A DNA stretch of 64,000 nucleotides from Terebella lapidaria. Taxonomy: Eukaryota; Annelida; Polychaeta; Terebellida; Terebellidae. The stretch lies in assembly GCA_949152475.1 (NCBI GenBank), contig OX424565.1:11849953-11913952 (forward strand), in the 5' to 3' direction. A program made the translations under genes and the position numbers. The notes under the pieces are model-generated. The model searched no databases and had not been told where the DNA came from. It worked only from the letters and a program-made list of their open reading frames with translations. How positions within the stretch are numbered: the first letter of the stretch is position 1; every line of letters begins with the position of its first letter. Shown here piece after piece: positions 1 through 12,769 of the stretch.

Positions 1-2143
1 TCAGGTGTACAGTAGAAACAACTACATTTAACACACTGTCTGCCCCTGATGACGCCAGTGTCGGATAAATTATTTGGTCGGGCTTTGTTTCTATTGCAAA
101 ATGTTGTATTTTACGTTTCTTATTGGCATCATCAAAATCTGATTGTATTGGTGGTAATAGATTGATACTTACATTCATACCACTGAGTCGGTGTCACTGC
201 TGGCGGACGTTAAATCTGTCCCCGAGGATACCATCAGCTCAGTAGCCTTCTGGCTTGTGATTAGGCACTTTTGTACTTGTCATGTATCTATTCCATGGGG
301 TTAGTTTCGGATTTTTAAATTGTTTTCATAGGTTGTTGGGCAGTTGTATACTAATTCCATCAGGTGTACAGTAGAAACAACTACATTTAACACACTGTCT
401 GCCCCTGATGACGCCAGTGTGTCTTTGGATAAACTATTTGGTCGGGCTTTGTTTCTATTGCAAAATGTTGTATTTTACGTTTCTTATTGGCATCATCAAA
501 ATCTGATTGTATTGGTGGTAATAGATTGATACTTACATTCATACCACTGAGTCGGTGTCACTGCTGGCGGACGTTGAATCTGTCCCCGAGGTATTTGGTC
601 GGGCTTTGTTTCTATTGCAAAATGTTGTATTTTACGTTTCTTATTGGCATCATCAAAATCTGATTGTATTGGTGGTAATAGATTGATACTTACATTCATA
701 CCACTGAGTCGGTGTCACTGCTGGCGGACGTTAAATCTGTCCCCGAGGATACCATCAGCTCAGTAGCCTTCTGGCTTGTGATTGGGTACTTTTGTACTTG
801 TCATGTATATATTCCATGGGGTTAGTTTCGGATTATTAAATTGTTTTCATAGGTTGTTGGGCAGTTGTATACTAATTCCATCAGGTGTACAGTAGAAACA
901 ACTACATTTAACACACTGTCTGCCCCTGATGACGCCAGTGTGTCTTTGGATAAACTATTTGGTCGGGCTTTGTTTCTATTGCAAAATGTTGTATTTTACG
1001 TTTCTTATTGGCATCATCAAAATCTGATTGTATTGGTGGTAATAGATTGATACTTACATTCATACCACTGAGTCGGTGTCACTGCTGGCGGACGTTAAAT
1101 CTGTCCCCGAGGATACCATCAGCTCAGTAGCCTTCTGGCTTGTGATTGGGTACTTTTGTACTTGTCATGTATCTATTCCATGGGGTTAGTTTCGGATTTT
1201 TAAATTGTTTTCATAGGTTGTTGGGCAGTTGTATACTAATTCCATCAGGTGTACAGTAGAAACAACTACATTTAACACACTGTCTGCCCCTGATGACGCC
1301 AGTGTGTCTTTGGATAAACTATTTGGTCGGGCTTTGTTTCTATTACGAAATGTTGTATTTTACGTTTCTTATTGGCATCATCAAAATCTGATTGTATTGG
1401 TGGTAATAGATTGATACTTACATTCATACCACTGAGTCGGTGTCACTGCTGGCGGACGTTAAATCTGTCCCCAAGGATACCATCAGCTCAGTAGCCTTCT
1501 GGCTTGTGATTGGGTACTTTTGTACTTGTCATGTATCTATTCCATGGGGTTAGTTTCGGGGGGTTTTTTATATTGTTTTCATAGGTTGTTGGGCAGTTGT
1601 ATACTAATTCCATCAGGTGTACAGTAGAAACAACTACATTTAACACACTGTCTGCCCCTGATGACGCCAGTGTGTCTTTGGATAAACTATTTGGTCGGGC
1701 TTTGTTTCTATTGCAAAATGTTGTATTTTACGTTTCTTATTGGCATCATCAAAATCTGATTGTATTGGTGGTAATAGATTGATACTTACATTCATACCAC
1801 TGAGTCGGTGTCACTGCTGGTGGACGTTAAATCTGTCCCCGAGGATACCATCAGCTCAGTAGCCTTCTGGCTTGTGATTGGGTACTTTTGTACTTGTCAT
1901 GTATCTATTCCATGGGGTTAGTTTCAGATTTTTAAATTGTTTTCATAGGTTGTTGGGCAGTTGTATACTAATTCCATCAGGTGTACAGTAGAAACAACTA
2001 CATTTAACACACTGTCTGCCCCTGATGACGCCAGTGTGTCTTTGGATAAACTATTTGGTCGGGCTTTGTTTCTATTGCAAAATGTTGTATTTTACGTTTC
2101 TTATTGGCATAATCAAAATCTGATTGTATTGGTGGTAATAGAT
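1..2143 (+). repeat. 364-bp satellite array, left block
   Basis: Head-to-tail monomers of 364 bp. The landmark CAGGTGTACAGTAG recurs near 1, 360, 881, 1245, 1613 and 1977. Neighbouring copies differ by only a few substitutions, which indicates recent homogenisation. The spacing of 521 instead of 364 between 360 and 881 comes from a 157-bp internal duplication (435-591 repeated at 592-748). Each intact copy contains the same 61-codon open frame, which I treat as fortuitous. The block stops at 2143, where a LINE is inserted, and resumes at 5734. Confidence 0.97.
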
Positions 2144-2770
2144 AGGATAGGATAGGATAGGATAGCAATTTATTCAATTTTCACACGTTATATACAAATG
2201 ATGGAATGGCGAAAACTATTATTTGTGAGGAAAATAGAGAGACCAAATTAGCTAAAAGCTGTCTTCCATTTGGCCCAAAATGAAATAAAATTAAACTCAC
2301 TATTGTTATTATTTACACGGATGACAATATTATACATACATCTATATATGTATGGAAATACAGTTATTTACTTTTAATAGTTAGGGACATATATTTGCAC
2401 ACAAGCCTCCCGAAGACGACGGAGATGGAGGGGCAGAAGGCAGGGTCGGTGTGGTTGGATTCCAGTTTAGACCAAGAATGAACAGGATCATGTTAGAGAT
2501 AAATCATGAACCGGTCATAAAATATAAAGAATATGGGAAATTTCATACAATTCATATAGTTTATTCACTTAACTATTTCTGTCGCTATATGTGATTAGAG
2601 CAGCTTTGGCAAAGCTTATGCGAACATCTAACTAATTCGAAATAAGAAGAAATAAAATGTTTTTTTACAACTTTTTTCACAATTTTTCTAGACTGGATAG
2701 ATGACAGTGATGGTGACCAAGTGTTCCATAGTGATGGGTAATTGAAAAGCGGTAATTTCCTCGCTGCTGA

Positions 2771-3961
2771 TCATGCTGATGAGTCACAACGTTCAATGTG
2801 TAGGAAATTAGATTGTCTGGTTTCGAAATTAATTTGGATATTTCTATTCGTTGTGAACATGTTGTCAAAAGAGAGAGGGAGATTACCTGTATAATACTCA
2901 TGCATGAATAGTAAGACTTCACACTGATATTGATCTTGTATTTTAAGTACATTGGTTTGTTTGAAGAATGGTTCGGTATGGCTGTTGAAATGAGCTTTAT
3001 TTATTATTCTAATAGCACGTTTTTGTATATTTATTATATTTTTTAAATGGATTTGAGATGCATTTCCCCAGGCTAGAATACCATATAGGATGTGAGGATG
3101 TATCATTGCATAATATAAGGTTTTGAGAGAATTTATTGGTAAAATATTTTTCACCTGTTTTATTTGAAATAAAGCTTTGGAAATTTTGTTTTTTATGTAA
3201 GACATGTGATGTTTCCAGGTTAGGTTTTCATCAAGTTTAAGACCTAGAAATTTTGTAGTTTTTTCATTGTGATTATTTCCTATTTGCTCAAGAGCTATTC
3301 CGTTGATTAGTATTTTGGAATTTATGCATTTTTGCTTTGTTGCTTGGTTGTTAAACACTATGAATTTAGTTTTTGAAGCATTTAGTTGTAGTTTATTCGA
3401 ACAGAACCATTGAAATAAGTTATTGATCTCAATGTTTGTTTTATGGTATAAGTCTATCATATTTGAGTTGGAAATTATCAGAGTTGTATCATCTGCAAAT
3501 GATAGTATGCTTGCAGACGTGCAATTTGGCAAATCATTAACGTATATCAAATACAAACGTGGGCCCAGAATTGACCCTTGGGGAACCCCACATGAGATTT
3601 TCCGAATGTTAGAAGTAAATAAATTTTCAATTTCCACATATTGTTCTCTATTCATCAAATAATCCGATATCCAGTCTTTTGCTATTCCCCTGATACCATA
3701 ATAGTCCAGTTTGTTTAATAACACATTGTGATTAATAACATCAAATGCTTTCGATAGATCACAGAGGACTGATATTGTTGATCGTTTTGGAGTACTATTA
3801 AGTGATTCGGCAGATTCATTCAATAGATGAATTATAGGATGAGCGGTATTATGTTTTTTCCGAAACCCATATTGATGTTTATAAAATAGATTTTGACTGT
3901 CAAAGAATTTTGTTATTTTGATATACATTACTCTTTCAAATATTTTGGAAAATGCTGGCAA
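2771..3961 (-). pseudogene. LINE reverse transcriptase segment
   Basis: Open for 396 codons. Motifs in order: a KIFERVMY block, AFDVINHNVL, GVPQGSILGP, and the catalytic FADDT box (about 3489-3500). These are followed by the thumb and C-terminal region typical of Jockey/CR1-group reverse transcriptases. It copies the element's RNA at the nicked target. It is the downstream part of the ORF that starts in the endonuclease segment at 4294-5733. The two are no longer in one frame: the reading shifts near an 8-A run at about 4304-4311 and again near 4110, and the YRPVSLLP block lies in a third frame between them. Confidence 0.9.
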
Positions 3962-4293
3962 TAGACTGACTGGACGGTAATTTGTTATTTTATCGTGTTC
4001 GGCTGCCTTGTAGATTGGTATGACCTTGGCTATTTTAAGCTGTTGGGGGAAAATCCCAGTATTTAAAGATGTATTTATGATGTGTGTGATTGGGGTGATT
4101 ATACCATGTTATACTGTTTATTGTAGATTTTATAACCTTGGTTGAAATCTCATCATGCCCAGAGCTGGTTTTGGGCTTCAAATTTTTCACTATGTTGATA
4201 ATATCTGATGGTTCAATGGGTTCAATGAAAATACTATTTTGATTTGGTGATCTAAGGTAATTTGTAAAATGTATATCTGTTGGTGTGACATTT

Positions 4294-5733
4294 TCACTTG
4301 TTTTTTTTGCCTATCTCTGAAAAATAGTTATTAAAATTATCCGCAATTTGTGATTTATCTGTAATCGGTTTGTTGTCTACTTGGAAGGACTGTGGAAAAC
4401 CTGACTTTTGTTTCTGCTTACCTATGACTTTGGTCAAAATATCCCATGTTTTCTTTACATTACTCTTGTTCAATTCAATTATTTCAGCATAGTATTTCAC
4501 TTTCATGGCCCTTTTCAGTCTGTTGTATAAATTGGTATATATTTTGTAGTGTTTTATATTATCGTTTGAAGGTTTTTCAGTTTTCTTTATAAATAATTTG
4601 CTTTTATGTCTCATTGATGTCATCAGGCCTTCAGTCATCCAGGGTTCTTTCTTGAAATATCTGTTGTTTTGTTTGATAATTTTTATAGGAAAGTTATTAT
4701 TGAATTCATCTTTATAAATGTTAATAAACTTTTCATATGCTTCGTTCGCATTGAAGCATTGTGTTATTTCATCAAACGTTTTTTGTTTTAATTGTTCATT
4801 GAACTTCATTATATTAGCCTCAGAAATAATTCTTTGCGTTTTGTGTGTGTTATATGCTTTTTTTGTATTATGTTCTTCCAATAAAAAGACACCAAAGTGG
4901 TCTGAAACATCTGTGGTTATGATTCCAGATATAATATTTTGCTGTATATTGTTTGTATATATATGGTCAATCAGGGTTGCACAATAATGGGTTATTCGTG
5001 TAGGTTTTGTGATGGTGGGTATAAATCCTCTGGAGAAAATTTCATCAATATAGTCATTAGTTTTCGCATGATACTTATACTTTAGTAGATCAATGTTCAT
5101 ATCCCCCATTATGATGCTGTTTTTATTTTCTGAGTTTATGTGGTCGATTGTTTCTTGTAATGTGGTAGAGAATATGTCAATGTTTGCATGAGGTTGAGTA
5201 TTTGGTCTGTATATTACCCCTACGATTTTGTTTGCATGTTTCGTTTTGGACAAGACTTCAATAAAAATGGATTCATATACGTGTGGTATAAATACACTTA
5301 AATCTTCTCGCTTCTTGAAATTTATATCAGACTTCACAAATATGCCCACCCCACCTCCGTTGCTGTTGGATCTGTTATTCGAGATTAGATTATGATAACC
5401 CGGTAAATGAAGACGGCTATCTTTATCACAATTAAAGATCTCACTCATGCCTATAATATCGAATGCAGAATTGTCATCATGATACATTAGTCTCAATAGG
5501 TCAGTAAAGTTTTCCCACTTAGATGACAGGCCACAACAGTTTAGATGGAAATAGGACATTTTAGTGACCAGATTTCCATATTTTGTAGAAAATTCTGTTG
5601 GATCTACATATTCACAACTTGAGTTGACATGACTGTAGGATTGGTTGCATGGGTCCTCCAAATCTTCATCGAGTGAGTCGAAAAGACTTGCAAAATCATA
5701 ATTTTGATTACTCCTGACTTGATTACACCAGTA
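4294..5733 (-). pseudogene. LINE endonuclease and linker segment
   Basis: Minus-strand open frame with the exonuclease/endonuclease/phosphatase fold of LINEs. It has an N-terminal FHLNCCGL block, IIGMSE (catalytic E), GVGIFVKS, GDMNIDLL, and a C-terminal TLIDHIYTN...VSDHFGVFL (the SDH motif). It would nick genomic DNA to prime reverse transcription. A basic linker containing EPWMTEGLM leads towards the RT. The frame runs out of the element into flanking satellite at its 5' side, so the true start codon is missing or lies outside this copy. It ends at a frameshift in an A-run near 4304. Confidence 0.88.
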
Positions 5734-8700
5734 AGATTGATACTTACATTCATACCACTGAGTCGGTGTCACTGCTGGCGGACGTTGAATCTGTCCCCGA
5801 GGATACCTTCAGCTCAGTAGCCTTCTGGCTTGTGATTGGGTACTTTTGTACTTGTCATGTATCTATTCCATGGGGTTAGGTTCGGATTTTTAAATTGTTT
5901 TCATAGGTTGTTGGGCAGTTGTATACTAATTCCATCAGGTGTACAGTAGAAACAACTACATTTAACACACTGTCTGCCCCTGATGACGCCAGTGTGTCTT
6001 TGGATAAACTATTTGGTCGGGCTTTGTTTCTATTGCAAAATGTTGTATTTTACGTTTCTTATTGGCATCATCAAAATCTGATTGTATTGGTGGTAGTAGA
6101 TTGATACTTACATTCATACCACTGAGTCGGTGTCACTGCTGGCGGACGTTAAATCTGTCCCCGAGGATACCATCAGCTCAGTAGCCTTCTGGCTTGTGAT
6201 TGGGTACTTTTGTAATTGTCATGTATCTATTCCATGGGGTTAGTTTCGGATTTTTAAATTGTTTTCATAGGTTGTTGGGCAGTTGTATACTAATTCCTTC
6301 AGGTGTACAGTAGAAACAACTACATTTAACACACTGTCTGCCCCTGATGACGCCAGTGTGTCTTTGGATAAACTATTTGGTCGGGCTTTGTTTCTATTGC
6401 AAAATGTTGTATTTTACGTTTCTTATTGGCATAATCAAAATCTGATTGTATTGGTGGTAATAGATTGATACTTACATTCATACCACTGAGTCGGTGTCAC
6501 TGCTGGCGGACGTTAAATCTGTCCCCGAGGATACCATCAGCTCAGTAGCCTTCTGGCTTGTGATCATGGTGATTGGGTACTTTTGTACTTGTCATGTATC
6601 TATTCCATGGGGTTAGTTTCGGATTTTTAAATTGTTTTCATAGGTTGTTGGGCAGTTGTATACTAATTCCATCAGGTGTACAGTAGGAACAACTACATTT
6701 AAAACACTGTCTGCCCCTGATCACGCCAGTGTGTCTTTGGATAAACTATTTGGTCGGGCTTTGTTTCTATTGCAAAATGTTGTATTTTACGTTTCTTATT
6801 GGCATCATCAAAATCTGATTGTATTGGTGGTAATAGATTGATACTTACATTCATACCACTGAGTCGGTGTCACTGCTGGCGGACGTTAAATCTGTCCCCG
6901 AGGATACCATCAGCTCAGTAGCCTTCTGGCTTGTGATTGGGTACTTTTGTACTTGTCATGTATCTATTCCATGGGGTTAGTTTCGGATTTCTAAATTGTT
7001 TTCATAGGTTGTTGGGCAGTTATATACTAATTCCATCAGGTGTACAGTAGAAACAACTACATTTAACACACTGTCTGCCCCTGATGACGCCAGTGTGTCT
7101 TTGGATAAACTATTTGGTCGGGCTTTGTTTCTATTGCAAAATGTTGTATTTTACGTTTCTTATTGGCTTCATCAAAATCTGATTGTATTGGTGGTAATAG
7201 ATTGATACTTACATTCATACCACTGAGTCGGTGTCACTGCTGGCGGACCTTAAATCTGTCCCCGAGGATACCATCAGCTCAGTAGCCTTCTGGCTTGTGA
7301 TTGGGTACTTTTGTAATTGTCATGTATCTATTCCATGGGGTTAGTTTCGGATTTTTAAATTGTTTTCATAGGTTGTTGGGCAGTTGTATACTAATTCCAT
7401 CAGGTGTACAGTAGAAACAACTACATTTAACACACTGTCTGCCCCTGATGACGCCAGTGTGTCTTTGGATAAACTATTTGGTCGGGCTTTGTTTCTATTG
7501 CAAAATGTTGTATTTTACGTTTCTTATTGGCATCATCAAAATCTGATTGTATTGTTGGTAATAGATTGAAACTCACATTCATACCACTGAGTCGGTGTCA
7601 CTGCTGGCGGACGTTAAATCTGTCCCCGAGGATACCATCAGCTCAGTAGCCTTCTGGCTTGTGATTGGGTACTTTTGTACTTGTCATGTATCTATTCCAT
7701 GGGGTTAGTTTCGGATTTTTAAATTGTTTTCATAGGTTGTTGGGCAGTTGTATACTAATTCCATCAGGTGTACAGTAGAAACAACTACATTTAACACACT
7801 GTCTGCCCCTGATCACGCCAGTGTGTTTTTGGATAAACTATTTGGTCGGGCTTTGTTTCTATTGCAAAATGTTGTATTTTACGTTTCTTATTGGCATCAT
7901 CAAAATCTGATTGTATTGGTGGTAATAGATTGATACTTACATTCATACCACTGAGTCGGTGTCACTGCTGGCGGACGTTAAATCTGTCCCCGAGGATACC
8001 ATCAGCTCAGTAGCCTTCTGGCTTGTGACTGGGTATTTTTGTACTTGTCATGTATCTATTCCATGGGGTTAGTTTCGGATTTTTAAATTGTTTTCATAGG
8101 TTGTTGGGCAGTTGTATACTAATTCCATCAGGTGTACAGTAGAAACAACTACATTTAACACACTGTCTGCCCCTGATGACGCCAGTGTGTCTTTGGATAA
8201 ACTATTTGGTCGGGCTTTGTTTCTATTACGAAATGTTGTATTTTACGTTTCTTATTGGCATCATCAAAATCTGATTGTATTGGTGGTAATAGATTGATAC
8301 TTACATTCATACCACTGAGTCGGTGTCACTGCTGGCGGACGTTGAATCTGTCCCCGAGGATACCATCAGCTCAGTAGCCTTCTGGCTTGTGATTGGGTAC
8401 TTTTGTACTTGTCATGTATCTATTCCATGGGGTTAGTTTCGGATTTTTAAATTGTTTTCATAGGTTGTTGGGCAGTTGTATACTAATTCCATCAGGTGTA
8501 CAGTAGAAACAACTACATTTAACACACTGTCTGCCCCTGATGTCGCCAGTGTGTCTTTGGATAAACTATTTGGTCGGGCTTTGTTTCTATTGCAAAATGT
8601 TGTATTTTACGTTTCTTATTGGCATCATCAAAATCTGATTGTATTGGTGGTAATAGATTGATACTTACATTCATACCACTGAGTCGGTGTCACTGCTGGC

Positions 8701-10127
8701 GGACGTTAAATCTGTCCCCGAGGATACCATCAGCTCAGTAGCCTTCTGGCTTGTGATTGGGTACTTTTGTAATTGTCATGTATCTATTCCATGGGGTTAG
8801 TTTCGGATATTAAAATTGTTTTCATAGGTTGTTGGGCAGTTGTTTACTAATTCCATCAGGTGTACAGTAGAAACAACTACATTTAATACACTGTCTGCCC
8901 CTGATGACGCCAGTGTGTCTTTGGATAACCTATTTGGTCGGGCTTTGTTTCTATTGCAAAATGTTGTATTTTACGTTTCTTATTGGCATAATCAAAATCT
9001 GATTGTATTGTTGGTAATAGATTGAAACTCACATTCATACCACTGAGTCGGTGTCACTGCTGGCGGACGTTAAATCTGTCCCCGAGGATACCATCAGCTC
9101 AGTAGCCTTCTGGCTTGTGATTGGGTACTTTTGTACTTGTCATGTATCTATTCCATGGGGTTAGTTTCGGATTTTTAAATTGTTTTCATAGGTTGTTGGG
9201 CAGTTGTATACTAATTCCATCAGGTGTACAGTAGAAACAACTACATTTAACACACTGTTTGCCCCTGATCACGCCAGTGTGTTTTTGGAAAAACTATTTG
9301 GTCGGGCTTTGTTTCTATTGCAAAATGTTGTATTTTACGTTTCTTATTGGCATCATCAAAATCTGATTGTATTGGTGGTAATAGATTGATACTTACATTC
9401 ATACCACTGAGTCGGTGTCACTGCTGGCGGACGTTAAATCTGTCCCCGAGAATACCATCAGCTCAGTAGCCTTCTGGCTTGTGACTGGGTATTTTTGTAC
9501 TTGTCATGTATCTATTCCATGGGGTTAGTTTCGGATTTTAAAATTTTTTTTATAGGTTGTTGGGCAGTTGTATACTAATTCCATCAGGTGTACAGTAGAA
9601 ACAACTACATTTAACACACTGTCTGCCCCTGATCACGCCAGTGTGTCTTTGGATAAACTATTTGGTCGGGCTTTGTTTCTATTGCAAAATGTTGTATTTT
9701 ACGTTTCTTTTTGGCATCATCAAAATCTGATTGTATTGGTGGTAATAGATTGATACTTACATTCATACCACTGAGTCGTAGTCACTGCTGGCGGACGTTA
9801 AATCTGTCCCCGAGGATACCATCAGCTCAGTAGCCTTCTGGCTTGTGATTGGGTACTTTTGTACTTGTCATGTATCTATTCCAATGGCTTAGTTTCGGAT
9901 TTTTAAATTGTTTTCATAGGTTGTTGGGCAGTTGTATACTAATTCCATCAGGTGTACAGTAGAAACAACTACATTTAACACACTGTCTGCCCCTGATGAC
10001 GCCAGTGTGTCTTTGGATAAACTATTTGGTCGGGCTTTGTTTCTATTGCAAAATGTTGTATTTTACGTTTCTTATTGGCATCATCAAAATCTGATTGTAT
10101 TGGTGGTAATAGATTGATACTTACATT
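5734..10127 (+). repeat. 364-bp satellite array, right block, with higher-order structure
   Basis: Continuation of the same satellite, about twelve monomers (landmarks near 5935, 6299, 6672, 7036, 7400, 7764, 8128, 8492, 8856, 9220, 9584, 9948). Spacing is 364 bp except 373 before 6672, where GATCATGGT is inserted. Variant markers recur with period 1,456 bp (4 x 364): the GTAATTGTC variant at about 7313 and 8770, the ATTGTTGG/GAAACTCAC variant near 7555 and 9010, and the GATCACG/GTGTTTTT variant near 7812 and 9268. This implies duplication of a four-monomer block. The array ends abruptly at GATACTTACATT against LINE sequence. Confidence 0.96.
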
Positions 10128-12235
10128 GTTATAAAATAATGTTTCTAGTATTTTTGAGAATGGTGATAGTAATGATACAGGTCTATAGTTTGAGAAGGTA
10201 AGTTCGTCTCCGCTTTTAAATAAACACATCAAGGGATAATTTTAGCAATTTTCATTTTGTCAGGAAAAATTCCTGACTCAAAGGATATGTTACAAATATG
10301 ACACAATGGTTTTACAATTTCTTTGATGGTATGTTTAACAATGTGCATACTAATATCGTCAAAACCACAGGAATTTTTCCTGCGGAAATTTGAAACAATT
10401 TAAAAAATTACATCCTCAGTAATAGGGTTCAAATACATCGATCTCGCCACACTATCACCGAGAAAATCAGAGTATCTTCTGTCTGGGCATCTATGTATTT
10501 TTTTTAGCAGGTGTTGGACCAATATTTGTATAAAAGTCCACAAATTTATCAGAAATGGTTTTCTTATCAGATATTCATTTGTCATCAAGAATAAACCTGT
10601 TTGGTTTTTGTTTTGGTGGTCTTTTTTTAATTGCATCATTAAGTATTTTCCAAGTTTGTTTTATATCATTTTTACAATCCGCTAGTTTTGAACAATAATA
10701 TGACTTTTCAGCACAACGCAGGATTGAAGTTAACTTGTTTTTGTACCGCTTATATTTTGTTTCCGCTTGCACACTTTTATACCTGATAAATGATTTATTT
10801 AGTAATTTTTTCTTTCTACAAGCAATAATCAGACCTGCTGTCAACCAAGGTTTATAGTTTCTCTTTTTTGGATTGGTCCGAACTTTAACCACTGGACATG
10901 CAGAATCAAAACATTGAGCAAATTTGTTAATGAACTTGTTATAAGCAGAATTAGTGTCAGTGGTATGACAAACATCTGTAAAATCACAATTTTGTAAATT
11001 AGTATTTAGCGTGTTGAGATGTTCTTCAGACATTTTTCTGACATATTTGGGCATGCTGCATGATACTTTATCTTTACTATTATTGTATTCCACTAAACTA
11101 AATACTGGTAAATGGTCAGAAATGTCATTAATAAAAATATGGTGATTTTGAAACCAATTTTATTTGTAAAAATATTATCAATCAGTGTACAACTTTGACC
11201 AGCAATACGTGTTAGTATGTTGATTAAAGGATAGTATCCATAAGCAAAAAACTGGTTAACGAAATCCTGTGTACTTTGATGGTTTTCGAACTTCAAAAGA
11301 TCTATATTGAAATCACCACAAATATACATGGTTTTGTTTTGCGTTACATCCAATATACTACATAGTTCTTCATTGAACATATTAAAAAATATCTATATCA
11401 GTATTCGGCGCTCTATACACACATCCAACTTTAATCTTTTTTTACCATGTAGTTCAATTTCTACAAACAATGTTTCCATAAAACTAGTAGACACTTTTTT
11501 TAATAAATCTATGAACAAAGACATCTTTGACATAGATTGCTACACCACCACCAATTTTTGAAGTCCTTGAACAAGTGTATAATGTATAACCATCTATTGG
11601 ATATTCAGATAGATCGTGTTTCTGTTCATTCAACCACGTTTCGGATAGTGCAATTACATCAAAATTCGTTTCAAGTGTTCAGGAAGTCAGTAATATCTGT
11701 AAAGTGCTTAACAATACTTCTACAGTTGACAAGAATTATTGACAGTCCACAGTTTCTATCAGACTTTTTAATATCTGCATTAAACTCACCATTGAGATAA
11801 TATTTACAACCATTGTTTACAACTATTGGTGTTACTGAAATTCTTATCAAAATGAATATCTGAGTCGAAACATAATTTGTTAGACTCAAAATTACAACAA
11901 GTATCAAACTGTAATTTGTTACAAATTGTATACACCCTATATTTTTCTTCTGGGTGATTTCCTGGCACATCAGGGGATCAGTTGGTGATTGGATCCACAC
12001 TGGTGTAGAAAATTGCGACGCTTTAACAAAGACTTTACCAAGTTTTGTCCACACTCCATAGATGGATTCCTGCTTCCAGAGCTTTCGTGGGTGCGAGAAG
12101 ATCCTTCCGCTGGTTGGTGTCAGCTGGTCGTTGACGTAGACCGGATCTGTGAGATCAGCACCGCGGAGGGTTATCATTACATAATTCAACCGACTATAAA
12201 AATACGCGATATCATTGTACAATTTTTATACGACT
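10128..12235 (-). mobile_element. Second LINE, truncated and decayed
   Basis: Minus-strand remnant of a different LINE of the same broad group. From its 5' side: a VYVNDQLTP block with GKVFVKAS (12050-12180), resembling the C-terminal part of LINE ORF1/FP-type proteins; an endonuclease start LVNCRSIVKHF (near 11,700); endonuclease pieces with YICGDFNIDLL and CTLIDNIFTN (11093-11380); a linker with KPWLTAGL (10575-11093); and the RT entry YRPVSLLSPFSKILE (10140-10230). It then stops, so the RT core and 3' end are absent. Several frameshifts and stops separate the pieces. The 3' truncation point coincides with the end of the satellite array, which is not how target-primed insertion truncates elements. 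Confidence 0.87.
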
Positions 12236-12613
12236 GATAAAACTATATAACCAATACAAAGCCGTCTTACTTTGTGTCAAAAGTCTGGAATCACTTCATC
12301 AACTATTTCAAAATCTGTACTTGAGGAGTATGCCCCTATTGGTAGTTTTTAGGTACCCTTTTGCAACACAATGCGGTATTATATTGCATTTAATCGATCC
12401 ATAAAAGGTTCGAATTCACGACAGTATCAGAGAAGTTTGATGTTCGAAATGACAAAAAAATCACAACAATGTTTAACAAGACTTTCAGGTCGGTGTACAA
12501 CACCGGTCCTCCCTCATTGTTCACACAGGTGGCACACATTAACTTGCAAGACTTGTACAACGTTTGGATCTCACTCTGATTGATCTGGTATATAAAATGA
12601 CAAAACTAGGTGA
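12236..12613. other. No gene seen
   Basis: Stretch between LINE 2 and a palindrome. I see no coding or RNA gene. A 22-bp match (GTGTCAAAAGTCTGGAATCAC region, about 12278-12300) recurs inverted near 46240-46268, so part of this is an unnamed dispersed repeat. Confidence 0.5.
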
Positions 12614-12752
12614 GTGTGTTTTCCAGCACGCGGGAAAGATCGAGTTTGAACTGGCGGAAGAATACAAGAGAGCACGAGACCGAAGGTCGAGTGCTTTCTA
12701 GTGTGCTTCCGCCAGTTCAAACGAGATCTTTCCGGCATGCTGGAAAACACAC
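12614..12752. repeat. Long imperfect palindrome (foldback)
   Basis: Arms 12614-12660 and 12706-12752, 47 bp each and matching at about 43 positions, around a 45-bp centre. The centre is itself weakly palindromic (AGCACGAGAC ... GTCGAGTGCT). The arms begin GTGTGTTTTCCAGC and end GCTGGAAAACACAC. Such a structure could extrude as a cruciform, and it looks like a small foldback element. I could not define a convincing target duplication. Confidence 0.85.
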
Positions 12753-12769
12753 GAAACAGGTTTTGTTTT

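Larger units (their letters stand above)
2144..5733 (-). mobile_element. LINE (non-LTR retrotransposon) inserted in the satellite
   Basis: A minus-strand LINE of about 3.6 kb. Its 3' end is at 2144 and has a short tail of GGATA pentamers (CTATC on the element strand), as in CR1/Jockey-group LINEs that end in microsatellite rather than poly(A). A 4-bp direct repeat AGAT (2140-2143 and 5734-5737) looks like the target duplication, and satellite sequence continues uninterrupted across it. It encodes an apurinic-type endonuclease followed by reverse transcriptase. No ORF1 is present, so it is probably 5' truncated. About 630 bp of 3' UTR lie at 2144-2770. Assignment to a named clade is not possible from sequence alone. 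Confidence 0.9.

Noticed and set aside
344-10117. Identical 61-codon open frames in nearly every satellite monomer
   Set aside because: The frame is kept because the monomers are recent copies. One copy (near 7020) loses the start codon, the peptide has no recognisable features, and variants do not favour silent positions in any obvious way.
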